In this document: positions 1 to 8,125 of the stretch, piece by piece | Layout of the letters: each line of letters begins with the position of its first letter | Position numbering within the stretch: position 1 is the first letter of the stretch | Source: JASFYU01 sp045046905 | GTDB lineage: Bacteria; Bacteroidota; Bacteroidia; Flavobacteriales; Flavobacteriaceae | Assembly: GCA_045046905.1 (NCBI GenBank) | Contig: JASFYU010000096.1 | Span: 1 to 18,452, forward strand | Length of the DNA stretch: 18,452 bases | Direction: 5' to 3' | Position numbers and translations under genes: made by a program | The notes under the pieces: model-generated | Told to the model about the DNA's origin: nothing | Databases searched by the model: none | The model's input: the letters and a program-made list of their open reading frames with translations, nothing else

Positions 1-26
1 GGACTAATTTCTTGAAAAAAAATATC

Positions 27-560
27 ATGAAAAAAAGTACCTTATCTTTTTTTAAATATATAGCTCTGGTTTTTATAAGCTTATGGTCCTTAAATACAGA
101 GGCCCAAGAAGTAGAATGGCTTAGCTGGAAAGAGGCCGCTAAACTTGCCAGTACTGAGCAGAATCCTAAGAAAATTTTCATCGATATCTATACCGATTGG
201 TGTGGGTGGTGCAAAAAAATGGACAAGGATACTTTTCAAAACTCCGAAGTCGCCACCTATATGTCTAAAAAATTTTATATGGTGAAATTAGACGGCGAGG
301 GCAAAGAGCCTATCGAATATAAGGGAAAGACGTATACATTCATTCAATCAGGAAGAAAAGGATATCATGAGTTTGCCGCAACCCTGATGCAAGGCAGAAT
401 GAGCTATCCGACGGTAATATTTCTAGATGAAAAATTAGAAATTCTATCTCCAGTCCCTGGTTACCACAAGCCAAAACCGTTTTTAAACATCGCACGATAT
501 TTTGGTGAGAATATCTACAAAGAAAAAGACTGGAAAGCCTATGAGGCTGGTAGTAAGTAA
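27..560 (+). CDS. Exported thioredoxin-family protein (WCGWC)
   Basis: A 177-residue protein with an N-terminal signal peptide (Lys-rich start, hydrophobic stretch about residues 8-24, probable cleavage after TEA) followed by one thioredoxin-like domain. The redox motif W-C-G-W-C lies at Cys59 and Cys62, after the strand IFIDIYTDW. Downstream SYPTVIFLDE holds the cis-proline expected of the fold. It is therefore likely a periplasmic thiol-disulfide protein of the Thioredoxin_7/DUF255-like type found widely in Bacteroidota; the CGWC dipeptide differs from classic CGPC thioredoxin. I chose ATG at 27 over an in-frame TTG at 12 because it gives a cleaner signal peptide. The upstream context is cut off by the window edge, and the partner substrate is unknown. 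Confidence 0.85.
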   Translation: MKKSTLSFFKYIALVFISLWSLNTEAQEVEWLSWKEAAKLASTEQNPKKIFIDIYTDWCGWCKKMDKDTFQNSEVATYMSKKFYMVKLDGEGKEPIEYKGKTYTFIQSGRKGYHEFAATLMQGRMSYPTVIFLDEKLEILSPVPGYHKPKPFLNIARYFGENIYKEKDWKAYEAGSK

Positions 561-563
561 GCC

Positions 564-593
564 CGTAATTTATGTGCCATTACGCATTTTTTT
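564..593 (+). terminator. Putative rho-independent terminator
   Basis: Four bases after the stop of the thioredoxin-like gene there is an inverted repeat CGTAAT (564-569) / ATTACG (579-584) with a 9-nt loop, followed by CA and seven T (587-593). The T tract points to termination of plus-strand transcription. The stem is short, so this is moderate evidence. It lies between two convergent genes. Confidence 0.5.
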
Positions 594-645
594 ATAGGTA
601 GGGAATCCACATATTTGGAGGTCTGCAATTTTTGGTGTTTTCAAA

Positions 646-2118
646 TTATCGACTATAGTTAGGAGATTCTTTGGTAATAGTCACATCATGGGGATGACTT
701 TCATTGATACCACTAGCCGTAATCTTCACGAAGCGACCAGATTCTTGCAAGGCTGCAATATCTTTTGACCCACAATAGCCCATTCCGGCTTTAAGCCCCC
801 CAACGAACTGATGAATACTCTCGTAGAGTTCCCCTTTATACGGAACACGACCTACGATGCCTTCAGGTACCAATTTTTTAATATCATCCTCAACATCTTG
901 AAAATAACGATCTTTGCTGCCTTGCCTCATCGCCTCTACCGAGCCCATGCCTCTATAGGATTTAAATTTTCGGCCTTCATAGATGATGGTCTCGCCAGGT
1001 GATTCTTTGGTTCCTGCCAACAAAGAACCCAACATAACCGTATCTGCGCCTGCAGCAATGGCCTTGGGGATATCACCGGTATAGCGGATTCCGCCATCAG
1101 CAATTACGGGAACACCACTACCTCTGATGGCCTCGGCCACCTCTAATACTGCCGAGAATTGCGGAAAACCAACTCCAGCAACTATCCGTGTCGTACATAT
1201 TGATCCAGGCCCTATACCAACTTTAACAGCATCGGCCCCGGCATTAACCAAAAACTTTGCGGCCTCGCCGGTAGCAATATTTCCTACGACGACCTCCAAT
1301 TCTGGAAATTTATTTTTTACATTTTTAAGAGCAGCAACCACGCTTTGGGTATGACCGTGCGCTGTATCTATAACAACCGCATCGACACCTGCATTCACCA
1401 AGGCTTCAGCCCTATCGACCACATCAGGAGTCACACCAAGGGCTGCTGCAACACGCAGTCTTCCGTATTGATCTTTATTCGCATTCGGTTTTTGTGTAAG
1501 CTTAGTTATATCTCTAAATGTAATAAGACCTACCAATTTATAGTCCTTATCGACCACAGGTAATTTTTCGATTTTCTTTTCTTGAAGAATACCTTCCGCT
1601 TCTTCCAAGGAAGTACCCTCGCCAACCGTAACCAAATTCTTTGAAGTCATTACTTCAGCTATAGGCCTATCATTGTTCTTTTCAAAACGTAAATCTCGAT
1701 TGGTTACAATACCAATCAACTTTCCGACACTATCTACAATAGGAATTCCTCCTATGCTGAACTCTCTCATATTATCCTTGGCATCTTTTACCAAAGCATT
1801 CGACGGCAGGGTGACCGGGTCTAATATCATACCACTTTCAGCCCGTTTTACCTTACGCACTTTCATGGCTTGCTGTTCTATGGTCATGTTTTTATGTAAC
1901 ACACCTATACCACCTTCCTGAGCCATAGCTATGGCCATTCTAGATTCGGTAACCGTATCCATAGCGGCCGAAATAATGGGCACGTTAATGATTATATTAC
2001 GAGTAAACTTGGTTTGGATATTGACTTCACGGGGCAGTACTTCTGAATAGGCGGGTACCAAAAGTACGTCGTCGTAAGTAAGGCCTTCGCCGAGAATTTT
2101 ATTGAGGTGGGCTTGCAT
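646..2118 (-). CDS. guaB: Inosine-5'-monophosphate dehydrogenase
   Basis: This cytosolic enzyme oxidises IMP to XMP with NAD+, the committed step of GMP synthesis. From the ATG at 2118 it is 490 residues, the usual length. The order is typical: N-terminal barrel start (LTYDDVLLVPAYS), a tandem CBS (Bateman) pair at about residues 95-210 (IGGIPIVD, IEKLPVVD), then the rest of the TIM barrel with the active-site loop G-S-I-C-T-T-R (catalytic Cys308), phosphate-binding IADGGIRYTGD, and the mobile flap near SKDRYF and EGIVGRVPYKG. An upstream in-frame TTG at 2145 would add nine residues, but it overlaps a good -7 promoter box, so ATG at 2118 is preferred. It ends convergently with the thioredoxin-like gene. 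Confidence 0.97.
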   Translation of the reverse strand: MQAHLNKILGEGLTYDDVLLVPAYSEVLPREVNIQTKFTRNIIINVPIISAAMDTVTESRMAIAMAQEGGIGVLHKNMTIEQQAMKVRKVKRAESGMILDPVTLPSNALVKDAKDNMREFSIGGIPIVDSVGKLIGIVTNRDLRFEKNNDRPIAEVMTSKNLVTVGEGTSLEEAEGILQEKKIEKLPVVDKDYKLVGLITFRDITKLTQKPNANKDQYGRLRVAAALGVTPDVVDRAEALVNAGVDAVVIDTAHGHTQSVVAALKNVKNKFPELEVVVGNIATGEAAKFLVNAGADAVKVGIGPGSICTTRIVAGVGFPQFSAVLEVAEAIRGSGVPVIADGGIRYTGDIPKAIAAGADTVMLGSLLAGTKESPGETIIYEGRKFKSYRGMGSVEAMRQGSKDRYFQDVEDDIKKLVPEGIVGRVPYKGELYESIHQFVGGLKAGMGYCGSKDIAALQESGRFVKITASGINESHPHDVTITKESPNYSR

Positions 2119-2142
2119 AGCAATTAAGGATTTAATTGCGTG

Positions 2143-2150
2143 CAAATATA
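2143..2150 (-). promoter_or_regulatory. Predicted -7 promoter box for guaB
   Basis: On the minus strand this reads TATATTTG, a perfect match to the Bacteroidota -7 consensus TAnnTTTG, 24 nt upstream of the guaB ATG. I see no good TTG -33 box at the usual spacing, where the stop of the upstream gene lies. It mainly helps to decide the start codon. Confidence 0.4.
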
Positions 2151-2164
2151 GTGCTTTTTATTGG

Positions 2165-2671
2165 TTAATCATTACCGTTTGTAGTTGGCCTTACGAAAAG
2201 TTGATACAAGACTAAAACAGAGGAAATTGTAAAAGTAGCGGTCATTAAAATACCTGAAAAAATCACCACGTATTTCATCCAAAGCATACCTGACCACAAT
2301 AAATAGACGCCTCCAAAGGTAAGTAGCACAGATGCAAAAGGCTCTACAGTAAGAAACAGTTTTAATTTTTTGGGTAATTCCAACATCCAAACCAAGCAGC
2401 CCAACAAAAAGAAAACAAAAGACATTGAGAGGATATGGGTGTGGATTATAGTTAGCATTTCGCGTTCACTCTTACGAAATTTCATGATTTCGGCATCCTC
2501 ATCTTCCTCATTGCCCAAATAATTTTCCTCTATTCCTGCCGGGGAGGCTGTACTTGTTTGTGAAATGAATAATAGACCTGTATAAAAGCCAAAGGATAAA
2601 ATTAATATGAAAGCCCCGATAAAGATTTTGATTTCTTTCGAAAAAGACGATAACAGTGCGTTATAGTTCAT
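2165..2671 (-). CDS. Four-helix membrane protein with HxH motif, partner of FMN protein
   Basis: I do not recognise a named family. The 168 residues predict four membrane helices (about 16-36, 77-97, 105-126, 133-157). A strongly acidic loop (about 48-70, rich in E and D) lies between helices 1 and 2. Helix 2 opens with H77-T-H79, and further polar residues (S82, S84) follow on that helix; such histidines could ligate heme or metal, but this is inference. Its ATG overlaps the stop of the FMN-binding gene by one base (TAATG), so translation is probably coupled and the two products probably act together in the inner membrane. It may anchor or pass electrons to the FMN protein. guaB follows 46 bases downstream. 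Confidence 0.7.
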   Translation of the reverse strand: MNYNALLSSFSKEIKIFIGAFILILSFGFYTGLLFISQTSTASPAGIEENYLGNEEDEDAEIMKFRKSEREMLTIIHTHILSMSFVFFLLGCLVWMLELPKKLKLFLTVEPFASVLLTFGGVYLLWSGMLWMKYVVIFSGILMTATFTISSVLVLYQLFVRPTTNGND

Positions 2672-3210
2672 TATAAAGCGTTATTATCCTGAAGTATTCC
2701 AATGGTCTGCAACAAATCATCAATCGACATTGTCATTGAACGCACAGAGATGGTAGCTCCAGAAATACCATCTATATTAGACTTGTTGCTCACCCTATCT
2801 CTTCCTGTCTTTCCTAAGAACTGCTTTAACCAGCGCCTACTGCCTATCTCGCCGCCATACTCCTCACGATAGGCCAACACTTTGGCGTGGACAATACTAA
2901 ACCCTTTATCGAAAATAACTAAATAATCGAATTTTGCAGTCTTGCTCCGTGCCTGCCCCAGAAAGGCATAGCCAAGAGTAATCGAATCATTCTTCTTAAT
3001 ACTGAAGAAGTTATTATCGGTTATCTGTGTAGGAAGACTCGCATTTAAATTATTAGAAATCTTTATAGTTGCCATAGAGAAATCGGCCGTCTTATAAAAT
3101 TTAGCGACCTCTTTCTTCATCCTCTTCTCAATATTTGACGGCAACCCAAACCCGGTAATAAAAAAGGATATGACTAACAAAACTCCGATTAATCGTCTTT
3201 CAAAATTCAT
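2671..3210 (-). CDS. Exported FMN-binding-domain protein (covalent flavinylation site)
   Basis: A 179-residue protein with an N-terminal hydrophobic segment (about 7-23) that is either a signal peptide or an anchor, then a single FMN-binding domain. The C-terminal motif D147-G-I-S-G-A-T153 fits the Dxx(S/T)GAT flavinylation signature known from NqrC and RnfG, where the flavin transferase ApbE attaches FMN to the last Thr through a phosphoester bond. The domain thus probably sits outside the cytoplasm and carries covalent FMN for electron transfer. No apbE gene is in the window, so it would have to be elsewhere. The gene is translationally coupled to the following HxH membrane protein, and 156 bases separate it from the upstream porin gene. 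Substrate and redox partner are unknown. Confidence 0.85.
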   Translation of the reverse strand: MNFERRLIGVLLVISFFITGFGLPSNIEKRMKKEVAKFYKTADFSMATIKISNNLNASLPTQITDNNFFSIKKNDSITLGYAFLGQARSKTAKFDYLVIFDKGFSIVHAKVLAYREEYGGEIGSRRWLKQFLGKTGRDRVSNKSNIDGISGATISVRSMTMSIDDLLQTIGILQDNNAL

Positions 3211-3366
3211 ATTGTAAATGTATCAAATTAGACTGAATCTCAATATAGAATAGAATGCGTTTTTTCATAAATACACGTACTGCCATTATAGATTATATTA
3301 AAAATAACTTGCTTAATTAACCAGATTTATTTGGTCAAATCACGGGTTCCTCATTGCGATACCAAT

Positions 3367-4545
3367 CTAGAACCAGACCCCTATTCCAAAATTCAAACGA
3401 TTCTTTACATCAGAACCATTTACTGCATTGCTCCTGAATTGATAATCACCTTTAATGGCCACTCCGGGCGCAATATGATAGGTAAGGCCCGTAGTTAAAT
3501 CTGTTCGATTATAAGCTCCATTTCTCTGTAAAGTACCAGTTGTACTGGCATGGGTATCATATTTCTCATATCGTGCAAAGGCAAAGAGCCTTTGTTTTTT
3601 ATTCGTTGGCAATAGATTATAGGCTCCTTCAATATACCACCCCTGAAGAGCACTTCCTAAATCTCGGCCGGTCAGGGCATTATATTTATCGGTATCAGAG
3701 AGCGAGGCATGAACAAATTGCCCTCTTGCCGTAAAACGACGGTATACATAACGCGCATCTAGACCCAACATCGAAATACCAATATTAGCACCTTCCATAT
3801 CTTCTATTTCATCAGCCGCCTGTGTTTTTCCAAAATAACCGGCAAAACCAACCCGAAGTCCGAGAATTCCATAATAATCCAATTTTGCCGAAAAAGTGGG
3901 GCTATCTACAGTGGACTTTATTCCCTTTTGCCTACCTCCCCTTAACCCTTTGGATCCTTTTAAAACACCTGAAACACCGCCCTCACCATCTGCAACTGTA
4001 GATTTAAAACCGTTAAAAACATACGCCTGATACCCTAAGGATAAATCATTTAACTTGCCGCTGACACCAACACCTAACTCTCGCCAAGTGGTTGGCACAA
4101 TTACATTATCTACAGTAGGGCGTTCAACACCATTAAAAGTCGTAGGCTCATGGTATTCATTAACCAAACCCATAGGCACTAACATCAGACCGCCCCTTAG
4201 GCTTACATTATTGGCCACATTATAATTCACGAAGGCTTGTTCAACAAAAATTTCCTCCACGTGTTCCACTTCTATTTCAGATACAAACTGTGTTCTGTCA
4301 TCAAACCTATATCCTAAGAACACAACCAATCGATGCACATCTAATACCCCATTAGCCTCTTCTACTTGATTATAGACCATTTCACCATAGGCACCAATAG
4401 TCAAGCCAGAAGCAGAGGTTCCTGATAATATACGTTGACTCGTATTAACCTGAAATAATGGATTTGTCTTTGTACTATCAGTTACCGCCTGCGCCGACAA
4501 AAACAATGTAAAAAGGAATAGGAAAAGAAAAGATATTAATTTCAT
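3367..4545 (-). CDS. Outer-membrane porin, OprO/OprP-like
   Basis: A 392-residue outer-membrane beta-barrel. It has a signal peptide (MKLISFLF..., cleavage near SAQA at about residue 20), many alternating hydrophobic/polar strands with aromatic girdles, and a C-terminal Phe typical of barrels inserted by the BAM complex. Motifs such as LTIGAYGEMVYN, VSEIEVEH and GLMLVPMGLVNEYHEP resemble the phosphate-selective porin O/P superfamily. In Bacteroidota that label is structural, so phosphate specificity should not be assumed. It has a good promoter upstream and is the first gene of a minus-strand group with the FMN-binding and membrane proteins, which suggests it admits a substrate or ion used by that redox pair. 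Confidence 0.82.
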   Translation of the reverse strand: MKLISFLFLFLFTLFLSAQAVTDSTKTNPLFQVNTSQRILSGTSASGLTIGAYGEMVYNQVEEANGVLDVHRLVVFLGYRFDDRTQFVSEIEVEHVEEIFVEQAFVNYNVANNVSLRGGLMLVPMGLVNEYHEPTTFNGVERPTVDNVIVPTTWRELGVGVSGKLNDLSLGYQAYVFNGFKSTVADGEGGVSGVLKGSKGLRGGRQKGIKSTVDSPTFSAKLDYYGILGLRVGFAGYFGKTQAADEIEDMEGANIGISMLGLDARYVYRRFTARGQFVHASLSDTDKYNALTGRDLGSALQGWYIEGAYNLLPTNKKQRLFAFARYEKYDTHASTTGTLQRNGAYNRTDLTTGLTYHIAPGVAIKGDYQFRSNAVNGSDVKNRLNFGIGVWF

Positions 4546-4596
4546 TTGATTGGTTATTTTTATTTAGATTAATTTTAAATAATTTTAATTCGAGCA

Positions 4597-4626
4597 CAAA
4601 GTTAAAATCAAAAATGAATCTGACAA
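4597..4626 (-). promoter_or_regulatory. Predicted promoter of the porin gene
   Basis: On the minus strand this reads TTG (4626-4624), a 19-nt spacer, then TAACTTTG (4604-4597). This matches the Bacteroidota -33/-7 arrangement (TTG-N19-TAnnTTTG) well. The predicted transcript start would be near 4590, leaving a leader of about 45 nt before the porin ATG. It is the best promoter I see in the window. Confidence 0.55.
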
Positions 4627-4753
4627 GCTTTATTTATAATAAATCTAAATTAATTTAAGGATTGACGTTCTACAGTAACAATTTTAAAGCGATGCTTGCG
4701 AGAAACAGGGTAGACAATGGCCGACTACTCTTAACTAAACTATCTTGGAGCAG

Positions 4754-4885
4754 GCCCGTCTGACGGCAAAGTGAGGCCCACTGCATTGGGAAACATGTTT
4801 TAAAACTTCGATACAAGCCCACCTGAGACGGGCGGGAATCAAGGCAGCTGCCTAACGGTATAAGCAGGTTAAACTCATTGCTGGG
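4754..4885 (+). repeat. Degenerate intergenic repeat, copy A
   Basis: The 393-base gap between the porin and the HMG-CoA lyase family gene contains no convincing gene. Besides the porin promoter it holds a divergent copy of the window's dispersed repeat. Shared pieces are GGAAACATGTTTT (copy B GAAAAACATTTTT), TTCGA..CAAGCCC (B TTCGAGGCAAGCCC), GGGAATCAA (copy D GGGGAATCAAA), and GCAGGTTAAACTC (copy C GCAGTTTAAACTC). An 8-bp perfect inverted repeat, GCCCGTCT (4754-4761) / AGACGGGC (4826-4833), frames the left part. Boundaries are approximate. Confidence 0.5.
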
Positions 4886-4938
4886 AATAAAATTCAAACC
4901 ATACAATTCATACAGACCTAGCGTATAAAGCAGACGTA

Positions 4939-5802
4939 TTAAAATTGGGAGAACAATTCCGTAGCTTTATTAAAAGCAGCTTCGAAAGCTAGCCCATTCA
5001 CTTGTGAATCAACTTTTTCGGAAGTAAAATACGACAGCAATTTTTCTGTGGGCATATTACCCGTAAGCTCATCCTTTGCCATGGGGCAACCCCCAAAACC
5101 CTGTATGGCTCCATCGAATCTACGGCAGCCCGCCTTAAAGGCCGCATCTACTTTTTCATGCCATAGAGTCGGCCTTGTATGAAGATGTGCCCCAAATTCA
5201 ATTTCAGGGTATTTGGGTATTAGGTCGGAGAACAAATAATCAATGTTTTCGAGGGTTGAGGTACCAACAGTATCTGAAAGAGACAAAATCTTCACCCCCA
5301 TAGCTGCCAATTTTTCGGTCCACTCCCCTACTATTTCCACATTCCATGGGTCACCATAGGGGTTTCCGAACCCCATAGAAATATAAGTAACCACTTCTTT
5401 TCCACAAGTATTGGCAATACCGAGAATCTCTTTTAAAGTTTCTATAGATTGAGAAATGGTCTTGTGCGTATTTCGCATCTGAAAATTTTCAGAAATAGAA
5501 AATGGAAAGCCTAAATAATCAATTGCATCATAGTGGCTTGCATCGCTAGCCCCTCGAACATTGGCCACAATGCTCAATAATTTACTTTTTGTTTTTGAAA
5601 GGTCAAGTAAGGCGAGTACCTCTGCAGTATCGACCATTTGTGGAATGGCCTTGGGCGATACAAAACTTCCAAAATCAATGGTATCAAATCCACAACCCAA
5701 TAAGGATTGAATGTATTTTACTTTTTCATTAGTGGGAATAAAAGTCTTAATGCCTTGCATGGCATCTCTCGGACATTCTATAATCTTAACCCTTTCAAAC
5801 AT
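4939..5802 (-). CDS. Hydroxymethylglutaryl-CoA lyase family enzyme
   Basis: A 287-residue TIM-barrel enzyme of the HMGL-like family. HMG-CoA lyase splits 3-hydroxy-3-methylglutaryl-CoA into acetoacetate and acetyl-CoA at the end of leucine breakdown, in the cytosol. Visible key residues are E-C-P-R12-D13 (the substrate/metal R-D pair), H206-L-H208 (metal ligands), and the glycine-rich loop G-G-C239-P-M-A with Asn249 further on. The 33-residue spacing from first His to catalytic Cys is the same as in the human enzyme. The His motif is AHLHT rather than the usual HCHDT, so it belongs to a bacterial subgroup and a different acyl-CoA substrate is possible. It lies 31 bases downstream of the LysE-type exporter gene, probably in one transcript. 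Confidence 0.83.
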   Translation of the reverse strand: MFERVKIIECPRDAMQGIKTFIPTNEKVKYIQSLLGCGFDTIDFGSFVSPKAIPQMVDTAEVLALLDLSKTKSKLLSIVANVRGASDASHYDAIDYLGFPFSISENFQMRNTHKTISQSIETLKEILGIANTCGKEVVTYISMGFGNPYGDPWNVEIVGEWTEKLAAMGVKILSLSDTVGTSTLENIDYLFSDLIPKYPEIEFGAHLHTRPTLWHEKVDAAFKAGCRRFDGAIQGFGGCPMAKDELTGNMPTEKLLSYFTSEKVDSQVNGLAFEAAFNKATELFSQF

Positions 5803-5833
5803 ATGATTGAAAATCTACCGTTTAAAATTAGTA

Positions 5834-6460
5834 CTATTTATCAGATAATAGAATGTAAACACCAATACATATTAACACAAAAACCTGTGCCCATTTTAAA
5901 AATACACCAACATAGGTATTACTTTTCAAATAGTTCGATATAGCTCCCGAAAGCAAAACAATCGAGCAAAAGACACCAAAGGATAGTATCATAAAAAGCA
6001 ATCCTAAAACATAGAATTGAACCATAGTACTCAGGGTATCACTGAACAGAAAACTTGGAAAAAAAGCCAAAAAGAATATGGTAACCTTAGGGTTCAGTAC
6101 ATTCATGACAAAGCCTTGTTTAAAAAGCCGGCTCAAAGTTTTTTTCGGAACACCACCCTTAAAAAGCAATATAGAAGAATCGCCCTTAAAAACCTGAAAT
6201 GCCAAGTAAAAAAGATATAGGGCTCCTAACCATTTTATGGTCAAAAACATCGAATCATTTTCCTTTAGCAATGCCGACACCCCAATGGCCAACAAGGTCG
6301 TATGAACCAAGCAACCAGAGATAAGGCCGGCCGTAGTTGCCAAACCGTGTTTTAAACCGTTGGTAACACTTTGCGTCAACACATATATATTATCTGGGCC
6401 TGGAGTAATTGCCAAAGCGGTGGTCGCCAAACTAAAAGCATATAGGGTTTCGTAATTCAA
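5834..6460 (-). CDS. LysE/RhtB family amino-acid exporter
   Basis: A 208-residue inner-membrane protein with about six hydrophobic helices and the family hallmark near the N-terminus, ITPGPDNIYVLTQS (about residues 18-31), followed by GLKHGLATTAGLISG. LysE/RhtB proteins export amino acids or related small molecules by proton exchange; the substrate cannot be read from sequence. The length is normal for the family. It begins divergently from the Dabb gene with an 84-base shared upstream region and precedes the HMG-CoA lyase family gene by 31 bases. The pairing with a possible leucine-degradation enzyme hints at branched-chain amino acids, but only weakly. Confidence 0.85.
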   Translation of the reverse strand: MNYETLYAFSLATTALAITPGPDNIYVLTQSVTNGLKHGLATTAGLISGCLVHTTLLAIGVSALLKENDSMFLTIKWLGALYLFYLAFQVFKGDSSILLFKGGVPKKTLSRLFKQGFVMNVLNPKVTIFFLAFFPSFLFSDTLSTMVQFYVLGLLFMILSFGVFCSIVLLSGAISNYLKSNTYVGVFLKWAQVFVLICIGVYILLSDK

Positions 6461-6544
6461 ACTATTCTTGAGTTAAGTATTGAAAATTACAAATTCTAGA
6501 GCAATACGCTTCATTTATCATATCTTAGCACAAAACACTCAACT

Positions 6545-6967
6545 ATGAGAAGTATAACACTATCAGTTATTGCGATTTTATCGTTATTATGCCTAAGTTT
6601 CAATTCCTATGATTTGAAGGGGAGCAAAAATTCAAAAATAGAAATGTCCAAATCTAGTGATAGTGTATTACGTCATGTTGTTCTTTTTAAATTCAAAGAA
6701 GCAACATCGCCTGCAAAAGTTATGGAAATCGAAGCTGCTTTTACTGCGCTTCCCTCAAAAATACCCCAGATTGTATCCTATGAATGGGGGCTGAACAATA
6801 GTCCTGAAGGCTTGGAAAAAGGTTTTACACATTGCTTTTTCTTGACTTTCAAGAGTGAGGAAGACCGTGCAATCTACCTTCCACACCCCGACCACAAGGC
6901 TTTTGGGGGCTTACTGACTCCTTATTTAGAGGATGTTTTGGTAGTGGATTATTGGAGTAAAAGCTGA
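6545..6967 (+). CDS. Exported Dabb-domain (stress-responsive A/B barrel) protein
   Basis: A 140-residue protein with an N-terminal hydrophobic segment (about 4-19). The SLLC sequence is a poor lipobox because Leu sits at -1, so ordinary secretion or an anchor is more likely than a lipoprotein. A Dabb ferredoxin-like domain spans about residues 41-138, opening with V-L-R-H-V-V-L-F-K-F-K and carrying the typical Y-L-P-H-P-D-H-K-A-F near the end. Dabb proteins are small dimeric barrels with varied and often unknown roles. Here the export signal implies a function outside the cytoplasm. The gene is transcribed toward pyrD and ends 20 bases from its stop. Confidence 0.82.
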   Translation: MRSITLSVIAILSLLCLSFNSYDLKGSKNSKIEMSKSSDSVLRHVVLFKFKEATSPAKVMEIEAAFTALPSKIPQIVSYEWGLNNSPEGLEKGFTHCFFLTFKSEEDRAIYLPHPDHKAFGGLLTPYLEDVLVVDYWSKS

Positions 6968-6973
6968 TAAACA

Positions 6974-6993
6974 GCTTAGCCCATCGCCTAAGC
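6974..6993. terminator. Weak hairpin between convergent genes
   Basis: An inverted repeat GCTTAG (6974-6979) / CTAAGC (6988-6993) with an 8-nt loop lies between the Dabb stop and the pyrD stop, and overlaps the last codon of pyrD. Neither side has a T run, so this is only a candidate bidirectional terminator. Confidence 0.22.
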
Positions 6994-8037
6994 CGATACT
7001 TCGCTCGTATTCAAAATTGCTGTATTGATTTTCTTGATCAGGCCTGGCCCCTCATAGATAAAGCCCGTATAAATCTGAACCAAGTCGGCACCGGCTGCTA
7101 ATTTCTCAAGGGCGTCTTCAGGGGAATGTATTCCACCAACTCCGATTATAGGAAAAGCCTTGTTGCTTTTCTGGGCCAAAAACCGAATGACCTCAGTACT
7201 TCTTTTGGCCAATGGTTTTCCGCTCAATCCGCCCTTTTCTTCTGTATAGACCAAATCAGATTTTAAATCTCTGCGCTCTATCGTTGTATTGGTGGCAATA
7301 ATTCCATCAATTTTTGTTATTCGTACAATATCAATAATATCTAACAACTGACTATCGGTAAGGTCAGGTGCTATTTTTAGTACAATCGGTTTTTCTTTAC
7401 ACGATTTCTTAATAGCGTATTTGGCATTCTCCCTTTTTAATTCTTTTAACAAAGCCGTCAGTGGTTCTTTGTCTTGAAGCGCCCTAAGGCCAGGAGTATT
7501 CGGGGAGCTCACATTTACCACAAAATAATCTACATGGTCAAAAAGAGCATCGAAACAGATCAAATAATCCTTTATAGCCTCATGGTTTAGCGTGGCCTTG
7601 TTCTTACCTATATTACCACCAATCAATACTTTGTGCTTTTTCTTCAAACGTTCTACGGCATCAAAAACACCTTTATTGTTAAAACCCATACGGTTAATGA
7701 TGGCCTTATCAGACTTCAAGCGAAATAGTCTTTTTTTCGGATTTCCTACTTGTGGTTTGGGCGTAAGAGTGCCTATCTCAATAAAACCAAAACCAAAATC
7801 AGAAAGTTCATTGTAGAGCAGGGCATCTTTGTCAAAACCAGCGGCGAGACCAACAGGGTTTTTAAACTTTAATCCGAAAACTTCTCTTTCCAAGCTTTTG
7901 TCTTCTAGCAGGTAACACGCCTTAAAAAGCCTTGAAAAACCAATCTTAGAAAGTAATTTAATTAATGAAAATGTCAGATGATGAACTTTCTCTGGGTCAA
8001 GCAGAAAAAGAAAGGGACGAACTAAAATTTTATACAT
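6988..8037 (-). CDS. pyrD: Dihydroorotate dehydrogenase (quinone), class 2
   Basis: Oxidises dihydroorotate to orotate in pyrimidine synthesis and passes electrons through FMN to the quinone pool at the inner membrane. Its 349 residues include the N-terminal amphipathic extension that marks class 2 (YKILVRPFLFLLDPEKVHHL). The FMN barrel follows, with NPVGLAAGFDKD (about 60-71), RMGFNN (116-121), catalytic N-V-S-S178-P-N-T-P-G-L-R, KIAPDLTD (221-228), IATNTT (247-252), GGLSGKPL and the phosphate-binding GVGGI and QIYTGFIYEGP. All expected family residues are present. The ATG at 8037 follows a -7 promoter box by 20 bases. It appears to be a single-gene transcript. Confidence 0.96.
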   Translation of the reverse strand: MYKILVRPFLFLLDPEKVHHLTFSLIKLLSKIGFSRLFKACYLLEDKSLEREVFGLKFKNPVGLAAGFDKDALLYNELSDFGFGFIEIGTLTPKPQVGNPKKRLFRLKSDKAIINRMGFNNKGVFDAVERLKKKHKVLIGGNIGKNKATLNHEAIKDYLICFDALFDHVDYFVVNVSSPNTPGLRALQDKEPLTALLKELKRENAKYAIKKSCKEKPIVLKIAPDLTDSQLLDIIDIVRITKIDGIIATNTTIERRDLKSDLVYTEEKGGLSGKPLAKRSTEVIRFLAQKSNKAFPIIGVGGIHSPEDALEKLAAGADLVQIYTGFIYEGPGLIKKINTAILNTSEVSA

Positions 8038-8057
8038 GGATTATAGCAGGATTATGA

Positions 8058-8065
8058 CAAAAGTA
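8058..8065 (-). promoter_or_regulatory. Predicted -7 promoter box for pyrD
   Basis: The minus strand reads TACTTTTG, matching TAnnTTTG, 20 nt upstream of the pyrD ATG. No clear TTG -33 box lies at 17-23 nt spacing. Confidence 0.35.
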
Positions 8066-8125
8066 CGAACTAAAACCCAGTATATATTTCCTCAGATCTA
8101 ATGTTATCAACACCTAAAGTTAACA

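Noticed and set aside
1127..1354. Plus-strand open frames inside guaB and, likewise, opposite pyrD, pepT and the oxidoreductases
   Set aside because: They lie entirely opposite well-conserved enzymes and show no domain, signal or start context; they are shadow frames.
2119..2145. A nine-residue N-terminal extension of IMP dehydrogenase from a TTG
   Set aside because: The TTG overlaps a perfect TAnnTTTG box, and the ATG at 2118 gives the usual protein length and the normal N-terminus.
4670..4906. A 78-codon open frame on the minus strand in the porin/HMG-CoA lyase gap
   Set aside because: The predicted peptide has no recognisable domain and unnatural composition, and it overlaps repeat copy A, which also occurs in other gaps in unrelated frames. 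It is best explained as a chance frame through the repeat.
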